The translations under genes were made by a program, and so were the position numbers. Shown in pieces: positions 35,901 to 42,617 of a stretch of DNA of 64,000 nt (position 1 is the stretch's first letter; each line of letters starts with the position of its first letter). The notes below the pieces were generated by a model, which made no database searches, was not told the DNA's origin, and saw only the letters and a program-made list of their open reading frames with translations. This stretch comes from Campylobacter_A concisus_Y (lineage in GTDB: Bacteria; Campylobacterota; Campylobacteria; Campylobacterales; Campylobacteraceae): contig NZ_CABPTY010000001.1 of the NCBI RefSeq assembly GCF_902460415.1, forward strand, positions 525,007 through 589,006. The letters are read 5' to 3'.

Positions 35901-36596
35901 TTTGAGCAAGAGAGCGTTGGTATCTACCTTTCTGGTCATCCACTTGATGATTATAAAGATGAGATTAATAAGATAAAATACACTCTAAGTTCAGAATTTG
36001 AGAGCTTGCCTCAAAGCGCTGAAATTTTAGTTGTTGGCAAGATCGAAGACTTTAGCACAAGGATAACCAAAAGTGGCAAGAAAATGGGCACTATAAACGT
36101 CCTTGATTTTCACGGAAATATCGAGATCGCAGTCTTTGAAAGAGAGCTTGGCAACATCGAAGATATAGTAAAAGATGAAGCAAAACGTGACTTGCCTTAT
36201 GCTTTTAGGATAAATATCACAAAAGATGATCAATTTGTAAGGACAAATTTAAACGAGGTTTATAGCCTAGAAGATGCGCAAAATTTAGACTTTAAGACAA
36301 GAAAGCTAAAACAAAACTCTAAATTTTCTAAAAATGAAGAAGCTAGTGTGCCTCAAAAAGCAAGAGAATATGCCGAGCTAGAGGTGCTTTTATGCCTTAG
36401 TGAGCTTAGCAAAGATAAGATCACTAACCTTTATAATCTTGGCTATAACGAACATATAAAAAGTGGCACAAACAATGATAAGCGTCTTGTTATTAAGATA
36501 AAAAATGAAAATACGGCTCAAATTTTTGTCTATAAGACAAAATTTGTTGTAAATGACAGCTTTAAAGAAAAAGCACTTCAAGCAATAGCTTGCTAA
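32979..36596 (+). CDS. dnaE: DNA polymerase III alpha subunit
   Basis: This is the replicative polymerase. The 1205-aa product begins with a PHP domain (F-T-H-L-H-L-H-T-E-Y-S-L-L-D-G at residue 6, and T-D-H-G-N-M). The polymerase palm and fingers follow, with V-G-P-G-R-G-S-A-A-G-S-L-V near residue 387 and the catalytic acidic pair in M-P-D-I-D-V-D-F near 428. Further blocks are A-L-Y-R-P-G-P-M-E-S-G and a G-Y-G-F-N-K-S-H-S-A-A-Y motif near 775. The C-terminal HhH, OB-fold (I-L-V-V-G-K-I-E-D-F) and tau-binding regions end the protein. The length is normal for the class. Confidence 0.97.
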   Translation: MSENSSFTHLHLHTEYSLLDGANKIKELAHVLHDRGDTAAAITDHGNMFGAIDFYKAMKKEGIKPLIGIEAYVHNGEQLDDKSTKQRFHLILIAKNETGYKNLMYLSSMSYIEGFYYYPRINKKILKEHSEGLVCSSACLQGEVSWHLNLSDRNVKFGAKGYERAKEVALEYKEIFGDDFYLEIMRHGIGDQKRIDDDILRIAKETGIKVIATNDTHYTFKERADAHEVFMCIAMNKTLDDPNRLRHSVHEFFVKSKEQMSELFLDIPEVIENTQEIVNKCNLEIKLGNPTPPNFKFTLEYAKERNLTLPEPENRYSFKNDAVFFEYECRKGLDERLKFVPENLHDEYKKRLEIEIGIINKMNFPGYMMIVWDFINEAKSRGVPVGPGRGSAAGSLVAYSLKITDLDPIPYNLLFERFLNPERVSMPDIDVDFCQSRRGEIIDYVTQKYGKFNVAGVITFGKLLAKGVIRDVARVCDMPYAEADAMAKLIPDELGITLKDAYEKEPKIAELISQNSKAAKIWKFALDLEGLNRNAGQHAAGVVISNEELWNKTPLFRQPNSPEDRYVTQYSLKYLEDVDLIKFDFLGLKTLTVIDNAIKLVKQRTGKDIIWEQIDKNDSNVYKMIQSGQAIGIFQIEGEGMRKLGTSLRPDCFEDIVAMLALYRPGPMESGMLDDFVKRKHGEAEITYSFKELEPILAPTYGVIVYQEQVMQIVQAIGGFSLGGADLVRRAMGKKIKEEMDRLKGEFVKGAEAKGLNGQKADDLFELIVKFAGYGFNKSHSAAYAYVTFQTAYLKAYYPAEFMAALLTSEESNVDKIVRYIDEIKRINIDTLPPSINKSTKEFSVVKNGDHDGIIFGLGAIKGVGGAAIENIITEREANGEFKSMDDFVSRIDPFKVNKKVFESLIKAGCFDEFGFSRKMLMQNVENIIEACKSAAQIRKNAVESLFGEDESMNDVRINFVMINDEFDIKQILKFEQESVGIYLSGHPLDDYKDEINKIKYTLSSEFESLPQSAEILVVGKIEDFSTRITKSGKKMGTINVLDFHGNIEIAVFERELGNIEDIVKDEAKRDLPYAFRINITKDDQFVRTNLNEVYSLEDAQNLDFKTRKLKQNSKFSKNEEASVPQKAREYAELEVLLCLSELSKDKITNLYNLGYNEHIKSGTNNDKRLVIKIKNENTAQIFVYKTKFVVNDSFKEKALQAIAC

Positions 36597-36610
36597 TGCC
36601 TGGAGAAGCG

Positions 36611-37285
36611 ATGTTTTTAGATAAGCTTGGTGTAGATAAAAGTAACTGGAGCGAGCTTTTTAGTGCATGTGTTGGTAAAGCAACATTACTTCAAAAACGT
36701 GCATTTAAACTACTTGTTGAAGGTGGCAACTGGCAGGTTGATTTTGATAGCGGTAAAATTTACTTTGATGAGCGTGAGTTTGATATGCAGTTTATCGGCT
36801 CTGAGAGCTTCTCATCAAATACGTGGCTTTGGGGATATGAAAATATAAATGGCTTTGATGAGCGGTTGCTCGAGCTTGCAAATAAAGCACGTAAGTTTGG
36901 CGAAAAATTTGGACTTAGCACATTTAGCACGCCACGATTTGAACTAAATGAAAATTTTAATGGTCACACGATTAGTATGATCCTTTGCACCGCTTTTGAT
37001 GAGCAAAATTATTATAGGATAGAGTACGAGGGCGGAGCTGCGTATGTGGCTTTTAGATCAGATGTGGTCTTTGAAGAGCCAGTGCTAGCAAACGAGCTTT
37101 TGAGCGTAGTAAATGAGTGTTTAAGCACTTATGAACTAGATCACAAAATCCTTGTCAAAGGACTTTTGCTAAGCTGTGATATGAAATTTAGCGAAAGTCC
37201 TAATGAGATCGTAGCGAATAAAAACGAGCCTAGCTTTAAATTTGACGAGCTAAATAGGCTCATAAATATTTCAACTAAGCTTTAA
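36611..37285 (+). CDS. DUF6882-like protein of unknown function
   Basis: The 224-aa soluble product carries a segment M-Q-F-I-G-S-E-S-F-S-S-N-T-W-L-W-G (about residues 56-72) that I associate with DUF6882 proteins. No catalytic motif, signal peptide or membrane segment is visible. I choose ATG 36611, which has GGAGA at 36602-36606. Upstream in-frame TTG (36590) and ATG (36596) overlap the dnaE end and lack a ribosome-binding site. It is probably cotranscribed with dnaE and ends convergently 3 nt into the hydrolase gene. Function unknown. Confidence 0.65.
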   Translation: MFLDKLGVDKSNWSELFSACVGKATLLQKRAFKLLVEGGNWQVDFDSGKIYFDEREFDMQFIGSESFSSNTWLWGYENINGFDERLLELANKARKFGEKFGLSTFSTPRFELNENFNGHTISMILCTAFDEQNYYRIEYEGGAAYVAFRSDVVFEEPVLANELLSVVNECLSTYELDHKILVKGLLLSCDMKFSESPNEIVANKNEPSFKFDELNRLINISTKL

Positions 37286-37944
37286 AATTTAATACTCTTT
37301 ACCACATCAGCACCAAGTGCTAGCTTCATATGAAGAGAAAACATCTCGTGGTAAAAGTCGCCATTGTGTCCTGGTATGTCATATGTTTGCGTAAGATCAA
37401 ATGGCACGATGACTCTTGCTTTTTTATTGTATTCATTGGCTCGTAGTTTAAGATAACTAACACACTGATAAACGCACATATCAGTGCAATCTCCGGTGAC
37501 TATAAATGTGTCTAGCTCCGGATGCTCTTCTAAAAATTTCTCAAATTCTTTATTAAACGCAATGCTTAAAGAGTTTTTATAAAATGCTTTGATCTCTTTA
37601 AAAAAGCTTAGACTTTCTATCTCTTTTATGGTTTTTATCTCATTTGTATCAAGCACTGCGTGAGGTAAAAAGGTTTCAAATTCTTTTGAATCACTGGTGT
37701 GCCTATCTTCTATAAGGATAAAATTTCTAAAGCCAAAATCTTTCCACGCTCTATCAAAAAGTGTTGCGATCCCTTTTGATAAGTCAGCTACTCTTTGACT
37801 AGAGAGTGCGCCGCTACCAGCAAAAGCTTCTATCATATCGATACAGATAAATGCAACGTTTTTTGCTCCATCATTTGAAATTTCTCTCAGATCAAGTGTC
37901 TGAAGAGAATTTTTAAATGTCTCAAGTTCGTTTTGTATGTTCAT
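37282..37944 (-). CDS. Isochorismatase-family cysteine hydrolase, nicotinamidase-like
   Basis: The 220-aa protein has the catalytic-triad framework of the family. Asp lies in F-I-C-I-D-M-I-E-A-F (near residue 28), a metal-binding D-R-H-T-x-x-x-x-E-F-E-T-F-L-P-H-A occurs near 80, and the nucleophile is in G-D-C-T-D-M-C-V near residue 160. The D-x-H...P-H pattern is that of nicotinamidases (PncA), which convert nicotinamide to nicotinate in NAD salvage; other amidase substrates are possible. ATG 37944 is chosen, preceded by AAAGGAG. It lies 2 nt after the flgS stop on the same strand, so it is cotranscribed with flgS. Confidence 0.8.
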   Translation of the reverse strand: MNIQNELETFKNSLQTLDLREISNDGAKNVAFICIDMIEAFAGSGALSSQRVADLSKGIATLFDRAWKDFGFRNFILIEDRHTSDSKEFETFLPHAVLDTNEIKTIKEIESLSFFKEIKAFYKNSLSIAFNKEFEKFLEEHPELDTFIVTGDCTDMCVYQCVSYLKLRANEYNKKARVIVPFDLTQTYDIPGHNGDFYHEMFSLHMKLALGADVVKSIKF

Positions 37945-37946
37945 TC

Positions 37947-38930
37947 TTACTCCTTTATTGGTAAATTTATGCAAAATGTTTTTGGATTTAGTGTGATCTC
38001 GATGCTGCCTTTGTGAGCCTGCACTATCTGTAAACAAAGGTGCAAACCAAGGCCATTGCCTTTTAGCTTGCTACTTTTAAATGGCTCAAAAACTATGGCT
38101 TTATCTTTGATAGGCTCGCCACTATCGTAAACGATAAATTTATGCTCACTTGGTGTTTTTTCGTAGCTTAAAATGATCTCTCCTTCGTCGTCTTCGCTCT
38201 CTTCGATGGCATCAATGGCGTTAAATAAAATGTTTTGAAATACGATCGCCAGCAGATCAAGATCGCCCATATATTTTCCATCTGGAAATTCTAGGCTAAA
38301 TTTAATATCCTTTGAATAGTCGTAAAAATTTATAGCCTCTTCGCACTCTTTTTTAAGCTGCGAAAAGTCAAAAATTTGCGCATTTATATTAAGCCCCTTT
38401 GTAAAAAGCAGTGTAGCTTTTATTATGCGTTCGACTCGCCATGTAGCTTTTTGTATTTGATTTACGATAGGCTGTATGCGCTCATCAGCTCTTTTAAGCA
38501 GTGTCGAAGCTAAAAGCGAGATAGAGCCTACCGGATTTCTGATCTCGTGGGCTAGGTGAGCTGCTACTTGACCCATCGAGGCAAGACGCTCGGTGCGTTT
38601 TTCTGCTGTTATATTTGTTGCAGAGATTATTAGTTTATTGTCTTTAGAGCTTGTTTTAAAAAGATAAATTTGCCCATCTATATTTATCTCGCCCTCTTTT
38701 TTTGGTATCTCTTTAAAAATTTTACCAAGTCTTACTGCTTCTGAGTTTTGTAAAAAAATCTCATCATTTTCATCTAACACCCATATGGCATTTGGCAGAA
38801 TTTCCACAATATCTTTAATGAAATTTTGCAAGTTTGCGTAAGATGATGTTAAATTTTTATATTCATTTTCTATCAGATAAGTCTGCTCTATCAGGCTTTT
38901 TAAGCCAGCTTGGATATCGTGTTCGTTCAT
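37947..38930 (-). CDS. flgS: Flagellar sensor histidine kinase FlgS
   Basis: FlgS is the cytosolic kinase of the FlgSR two-component system, which activates sigma-54-dependent rod, hook and basal-body genes once the flagellar export apparatus is built. The 327-aa protein has no membrane segment. A coiled coil lies at about residues 15-45, followed by a PAS-like stretch V-E-I-L-P-N-A-I-W-V-L-D-E. The H-box is A-A-H-L-A-H-E-I-R-N-P-V-G near residue 135 and the N-box is F-Q-N-I-L-F-N-A-I-D-A-I. The G2 region is G-N-G-L-G-L-H-L-C. The N-terminal part matches C. jejuni FlgS as I recall it. flgR is not nearby. It starts with a 4-nt ATGA overlap of the DUF234 gene. Confidence 0.85.
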   Translation of the reverse strand: MNEHDIQAGLKSLIEQTYLIENEYKNLTSSYANLQNFIKDIVEILPNAIWVLDENDEIFLQNSEAVRLGKIFKEIPKKEGEINIDGQIYLFKTSSKDNKLIISATNITAEKRTERLASMGQVAAHLAHEIRNPVGSISLLASTLLKRADERIQPIVNQIQKATWRVERIIKATLLFTKGLNINAQIFDFSQLKKECEEAINFYDYSKDIKFSLEFPDGKYMGDLDLLAIVFQNILFNAIDAIEESEDDEGEIILSYEKTPSEHKFIVYDSGEPIKDKAIVFEPFKSSKLKGNGLGLHLCLQIVQAHKGSIEITLNPKTFCINLPIKE

Positions 38931-39763
38931 TTTAAAAGTTCCTCAAAATCGCTAATTTCATAAAGCCTTAGTCTTTCATCCTTTAGATTTCTTAGCTCGC
39001 TACTAAATCCACTCTTTGAAAAAAGAGCAATAATATCTGGCTTGATATTTAGTTTTTCACATTTTTTTAATAGTAAATTTAGCACGTTTTTACAAACCTT
39101 TCTCTCTTTGTATTTTGCCTCACCGACTATGATCTTGCCACCTATATTTAATAGCATATCAAGCTCTATATTTTTGCTCCAAAAGCTACTTAAAAATATG
39201 CCATTAATCAGAAATTTTTTTGCCATAAGCTCACCGCATAAAATTTCAAATCCAAGGCTTGCATATTCGTCAAATTCATTTTTTATAATGGCTAAAATTT
39301 CATCATTTTTACCAGCTTTTAGCAAGCTTAAATTTGGCTCTATAAATCTAAACCAAAACCTTGAAAAATGGCTATTAAAATGTATTTTATCCTCTACTTT
39401 ATAGCCCCTTTCTTCTTTTTTTAGCATTTGGTTTTTTGATCTTTTTGGCAGTACTTCTCTACTTTTCTCAAGCAGTAAAAAATTCTTTTCAAAAAGCTTT
39501 GCATAGACTTTGCCAGCTAGGCTTTGAGGTAAAATTTTATGTACGCTAAATTTTTTTCTATCACTTCGTGCGAGTTTTATGAGGGCAGATTTTATAGCAT
39601 CGTTTGTATCGGATTCGAAGTAAAATTTTGGCATCAAGGCTAAGAAGTTGTTTAAAATTTCAGCCTCAATCGCTTCAAAAACATCATAATATGAGTGCTT
39701 TAAATCAAACTCATCAAAGACGAGATGAAATTTAATAAGTTCATTTATATCAAGGTGTTTCAT
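38927..39763 (-). CDS. DUF234 protein with PD-(D/E)xK nuclease-like core
   Basis: The 278-aa product ends in a restriction-endonuclease-like domain. I-E-L-D-M-L-L followed by I-I-V-G-E-A-K-Y-K (about residues 205-225) gives the D...ExK catalytic arrangement. This fold is usually found as the C-terminal DUF234 part of AAA ATPases, but here no ATPase is attached. The N-terminal half is helical, with R-F-W-F-R-F-I-E-P-N near residue 138 typical of DUF234. It is translationally coupled to flgS, as I recall for the C. jejuni locus. The strongest Shine-Dalgarno match (AAAGGAG on the minus strand, 39799-39805) lies about 36 nt upstream of the ATG used here, so the true start could be a rare upstream codon. 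Function unknown. Confidence 0.65.
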   Translation of the reverse strand: MKHLDINELIKFHLVFDEFDLKHSYYDVFEAIEAEILNNFLALMPKFYFESDTNDAIKSALIKLARSDRKKFSVHKILPQSLAGKVYAKLFEKNFLLLEKSREVLPKRSKNQMLKKEERGYKVEDKIHFNSHFSRFWFRFIEPNLSLLKAGKNDEILAIIKNEFDEYASLGFEILCGELMAKKFLINGIFLSSFWSKNIELDMLLNIGGKIIVGEAKYKERKVCKNVLNLLLKKCEKLNIKPDIIALFSKSGFSSELRNLKDERLRLYEISDFEELLK

Positions 39764-39841
39764 TCGCTCAAATGTTGATTTTAAAGCTTTTATATTGGCT
39801 CCTTTATTTGGGCATTGTAGTATATTTTAGCTAAAGTAATC

Positions 39842-39847
39842 TATAAT
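39842..39847 (+). promoter_or_regulatory. Consensus -10 box upstream of the first PLP enzyme gene
   Basis: TATAAT at 39842-39847 lies 27 nt before the TTG start at 39875, with AAGGG at 39863-39867 as ribosome-binding site. Confidence 0.55.
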
Positions 39848-39874
39848 GCTACGCAAAAAAACAAGGGTTGTGAT

Positions 39875-41206
39875 TTGGTAAATTTAGAGCACATTAGAGA
39901 AAATATAATTTTAAAAAATGGTATTTATTATTTTGATTTTACAGCTTCAGGGCTAGCTTATAAACCTATCGAAGATGAGACAGCAAAAATACTTCAAACA
40001 TATGCAAATACGCACTCTATCAGCTCATCAAACGCCTATAAAACCGCTCAAACTTATGAAGATTCAAGACGTGAATTAAAAAGCTTGCTAGGACTTGATG
40101 AGAGCTTTTATCTTTTTACTTGTGGCAATGGAGCTACCGGTGCGATAAAGAAATTTCAAGAAATTTTAGGAATTTATGCATCGCCAGCGCTCAAAAAAAG
40201 ATATGCCCTAAAGCCAGATGAAAATTCTCCGCTTGTGGTGCTTGGACCTTATGAGCACCATTCAAATGAGATAAGCTTTAGGCAAGCACTTTGTGAGGTT
40301 GAGCGTATCAGGCTTGATAAAAATGGAGGGATCGACTTTAATCATTTGGAGCAAATTTTAAGGATAAATGTCGGTCGTGAGATCATCGCAACTTTTAGTG
40401 TGGCTTCAAATGTGACTGGGGTTTTGAGCGACTACCGCAAAATTTACACTCTTATAAAATCTTATGGTGGCATTGTAGCATTTGATGCTGCAAGTTTTAG
40501 CGCTTATGGAAATATTGATTGTGACTATTTTGATGCTCTTTTTTTATCTCCTCATAAATTGCTCGGTGGAGTTGGAAGTTGTGGGCTTCTTGCTATAAAA
40601 AAGATACTTGCAAACTCAGATGAGCCGACATTTGCTGGTGGTGGAACGGTAAGTTATGTTAGCAAAAACTATGCTATTTTTGTAAAAGATAGTGAACAGC
40701 TAGAAGAGGCTGGCACTCCGCCTATTTTAGGTCTTATAAGGGCAAATTTAGCTTATAGGCTGAGAAATGAGATAGGATTTGGGACGATATATGAAAACGA
40801 GAGCGAGCTTGGAGAGTATTTTGAGAAAAGACTAGCAGAAATTCCTGAGCTTACTTGCTATCATCCAAATAATGCAAAGCGTTTGCCGATATTTTCTTTT
40901 AATGTGGCTGGTGTTTCGCCTTATGAGTTAGCTAAAGTTTTAAGCAAAGAATATGGCATTCAAACTCGTGCAGGATGCTCTTGTGCTGGGCCATATGGAC
41001 ATGATTTGCTTCATTTAAAGGAAGACGCACTCTTTACCCACAAGCCAGGCTGGGTCAGGGCTGGACTCCACTATACGCATACACTAGAAGATGTGAATTA
41101 TCTAGTGGACGCATTAAAAAATAGCATTAAAAAGTATTCAAATAGTTGGAAAGTCGATGATCCTTTTAGTGTTGATAAAATTTCAGGTTGTATGGGAGAT
41201 AGATGA
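39875..41206 (+). CDS. Class V aminotransferase / cysteine desulfurase-like enzyme, copy 1
   Basis: The 443-aa PLP enzyme has the cysteine-desulfurase-like layout. G-P-Y-E-H-H-S lies near residue 126, A-F-D-A-A-S-F near 203, and the Schiff-base lysine in L-F-L-S-P-H-K-L-L-G-G-V-G near residue 227. A C-terminal cysteine loop T-R-A-G-C-S-C-A-G-P-Y-G-H near 368 could hold the persulfide-carrying Cys. The start is TTG. It overlaps thiD by 4 nt. A close paralogue lies beyond thiE. Neither IscS nor SufS fits exactly; sulfur delivery to thiamine synthesis is a guess from context. Confidence 0.75.
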   Translation: MVNLEHIRENIILKNGIYYFDFTASGLAYKPIEDETAKILQTYANTHSISSSNAYKTAQTYEDSRRELKSLLGLDESFYLFTCGNGATGAIKKFQEILGIYASPALKKRYALKPDENSPLVVLGPYEHHSNEISFRQALCEVERIRLDKNGGIDFNHLEQILRINVGREIIATFSVASNVTGVLSDYRKIYTLIKSYGGIVAFDAASFSAYGNIDCDYFDALFLSPHKLLGGVGSCGLLAIKKILANSDEPTFAGGGTVSYVSKNYAIFVKDSEQLEEAGTPPILGLIRANLAYRLRNEIGFGTIYENESELGEYFEKRLAEIPELTCYHPNNAKRLPIFSFNVAGVSPYELAKVLSKEYGIQTRAGCSCAGPYGHDLLHLKEDALFTHKPGWVRAGLHYTHTLEDVNYLVDALKNSIKKYSNSWKVDDPFSVDKISGCMGDR

Positions 41207-41949
41207 AAAATATATTAATAATTGCAGGAAGTGATAGTGTTGGTGGTGCTGGCGTGCAGGCTGATATTAAGACATGCGAGGCGTTTTCTTGCTACGCAGC
41301 GACGGCTATCACGGCTCTTACGGCACAAAATACAAATGGTGTTAGCAATATCTTTGCTACAAATGTTACAAATCTAAATGAACAAATCAAAATGGTAGAC
41401 GAAGAGCTAAACATAGATGCTATCAAGGTTGGAATGCTTTTTAATAAAGAGCTTATATCTTGCGTTGGTTTTTGGCTTGAAAAATTTCATAAGCAAGGCA
41501 TCAAAATAGTAATAGATCCAGTTTGCGTAGCAAAATCAGGCTCAAAGCTTCTCGAAGATGACGCGATAGCAAGCTTAAAAGAGCTTTTTAAATTTGCAGA
41601 CATTATCACGCCAAATATCGATGAAGCCAAAGTTTTGCAGCTTGATAGTAAAAATTTACCTTGCGATATGATCTTAAAGCGAAGCATGGTTGCAGAAATT
41701 TGCGAAGATACTCTTTTTAAAAAAAATGGCGACGTGCTTAAATTTAAAGAGCCACTAATAAAACCAGAGATCATGCATGGCGCTGGATGTAGCTTTGCAA
41801 GTGCGCTGGCCTGCTTGCTAGCAAATGGATACACCAAAGAAGAGGCCATAAAACTAGCCAAAAGATACATTTTAAATGCTATTAAAAATGCAATTACGAC
41901 AAAATTTGGCAAACGTCTACTAAATCATAAAGTTGGCATAAGTGATTGA
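41203..41949 (+). CDS. thiD: Hydroxymethylpyrimidine (phosphate) kinase
   Basis: ThiD phosphorylates HMP and HMP-P to HMP-PP for thiamine synthesis. The 248-aa product starts I-L-I-I-A-G-S-D-S-V-G-G-A-G-V-Q-A-D-I-K-T, typical of the family. It has A-I-K-V-G-M-L near residue 64, V-I-D-P-V-C-V-A-K-S-G near 103 and the ribokinase-fold closing motif H-G-A-G-C-S-F-A-S-A near 190, where most ThiD read G-T-G-C. It is about 15-20 residues shorter than the usual 265, losing sequence in the segment before that motif. It overlaps the PLP gene (4 nt) and thiE (8 nt), so it lies in a single operon. Confidence 0.87.
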   Translation: MKNILIIAGSDSVGGAGVQADIKTCEAFSCYAATAITALTAQNTNGVSNIFATNVTNLNEQIKMVDEELNIDAIKVGMLFNKELISCVGFWLEKFHKQGIKIVIDPVCVAKSGSKLLEDDAIASLKELFKFADIITPNIDEAKVLQLDSKNLPCDMILKRSMVAEICEDTLFKKNGDVLKFKEPLIKPEIMHGAGCSFASALACLLANGYTKEEAIKLAKRYILNAIKNAITTKFGKRLLNHKVGISD

Positions 41950-42547
41950 AATTTACGCGATTAGCGACGATGTGTTGATGCCTGAAAATTTAGCCTTGCA
42001 ATACACTAAAGAAATTTTAGAGTGTGGGGTGAAATTTTTTCAATTTCGCTCTAAAAAAATACCCAAAGATGAGAGGCTGGCCGGTGAAATTTTCAACCTA
42101 TGCGAAAAATTTGGAGCCAGATTTATCGTAAATGATGATATTTTATTTGCTGCTCATATAGGGGCAAAGTCCGTGCATTTGGGAAAAGATGATGCGAGCA
42201 TAAAAGAGGCGTTTGAAATTTTAGGAGATGATGCTTACGTGGGAGTTAGCTGCTATGATAGCTTGGAGCTTGCCATTAGGGCAAAACAAAATGGTGCTAG
42301 CTATGTGGCTTTTGGAGCGATGTTTAAAAGCCCAACAAAACCAAATGCACCGCTTTGCAAGGCTCAAACTATATCAGAAGCAAAAGAAATGGGAATGAAT
42401 GTGTGTGTCATAGGAGGCATAAATGCTAGCAACATTGCAAGTGTCGCTAAAGTAAAGCCAGACATAGTCGCCTTAATATCCGCTATCTATAAAGATGGCA
42501 CGATAAAGAAAAATATAGAAAATTTACAAAGAAATTTATTGCTTTAA
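41942..42547 (+). CDS. thiE: Thiamine-phosphate synthase
   Basis: ThiE joins HMP-PP and thiazole phosphate to give thiamine phosphate. The 201-aa TIM-barrel protein shows V-K-F-F-Q-F-R-S-K-K near residue 30, the metal-binding F-I-V-N-D-D and S-V-H-L-G-K-D-D (near 60-82), and V-G-V-S-C-Y. The phosphate-binding G-A-M-F-K-S-P-T-K-P and V-I-G-G-I-N-A-S-N close the set. GTG start, overlapping thiD by 8 nt. No thiamine riboswitch is seen upstream of the operon. Confidence 0.9.
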   Translation: MIEIYAISDDVLMPENLALQYTKEILECGVKFFQFRSKKIPKDERLAGEIFNLCEKFGARFIVNDDILFAAHIGAKSVHLGKDDASIKEAFEILGDDAYVGVSCYDSLELAIRAKQNGASYVAFGAMFKSPTKPNAPLCKAQTISEAKEMGMNVCVIGGINASNIASVAKVKPDIVALISAIYKDGTIKKNIENLQRNLLL

Positions 42548-42586
42548 AAGATGCTTGTTTTGCAAGATTTTTTATGAAAATTTAAT

Positions 42587-42592
42587 TATAAT
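42587..42592 (+). promoter_or_regulatory. Consensus -10 box for the second PLP enzyme gene
   Basis: TATAAT at 42587-42592 lies 26 nt before the TTG start at 42618. The second PLP gene therefore appears to have its own promoter. Confidence 0.55.
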
Positions 42593-42617
42593 CCCTGTTT
42601 TAAATAAAAGGAAAACA

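Noticed and set aside
38927..39763. Restriction-modification system at the DUF234 gene
   Set aside because: No methyltransferase, specificity subunit or ATPase is encoded nearby, and the neighbours are flagellar and metabolic.
41100..41203. Thiamine riboswitch upstream of thiD
   Set aside because: thiD starts inside the preceding gene, and no CTGAGA...GGATAATGCC-type elements are present before it or before the first PLP gene.
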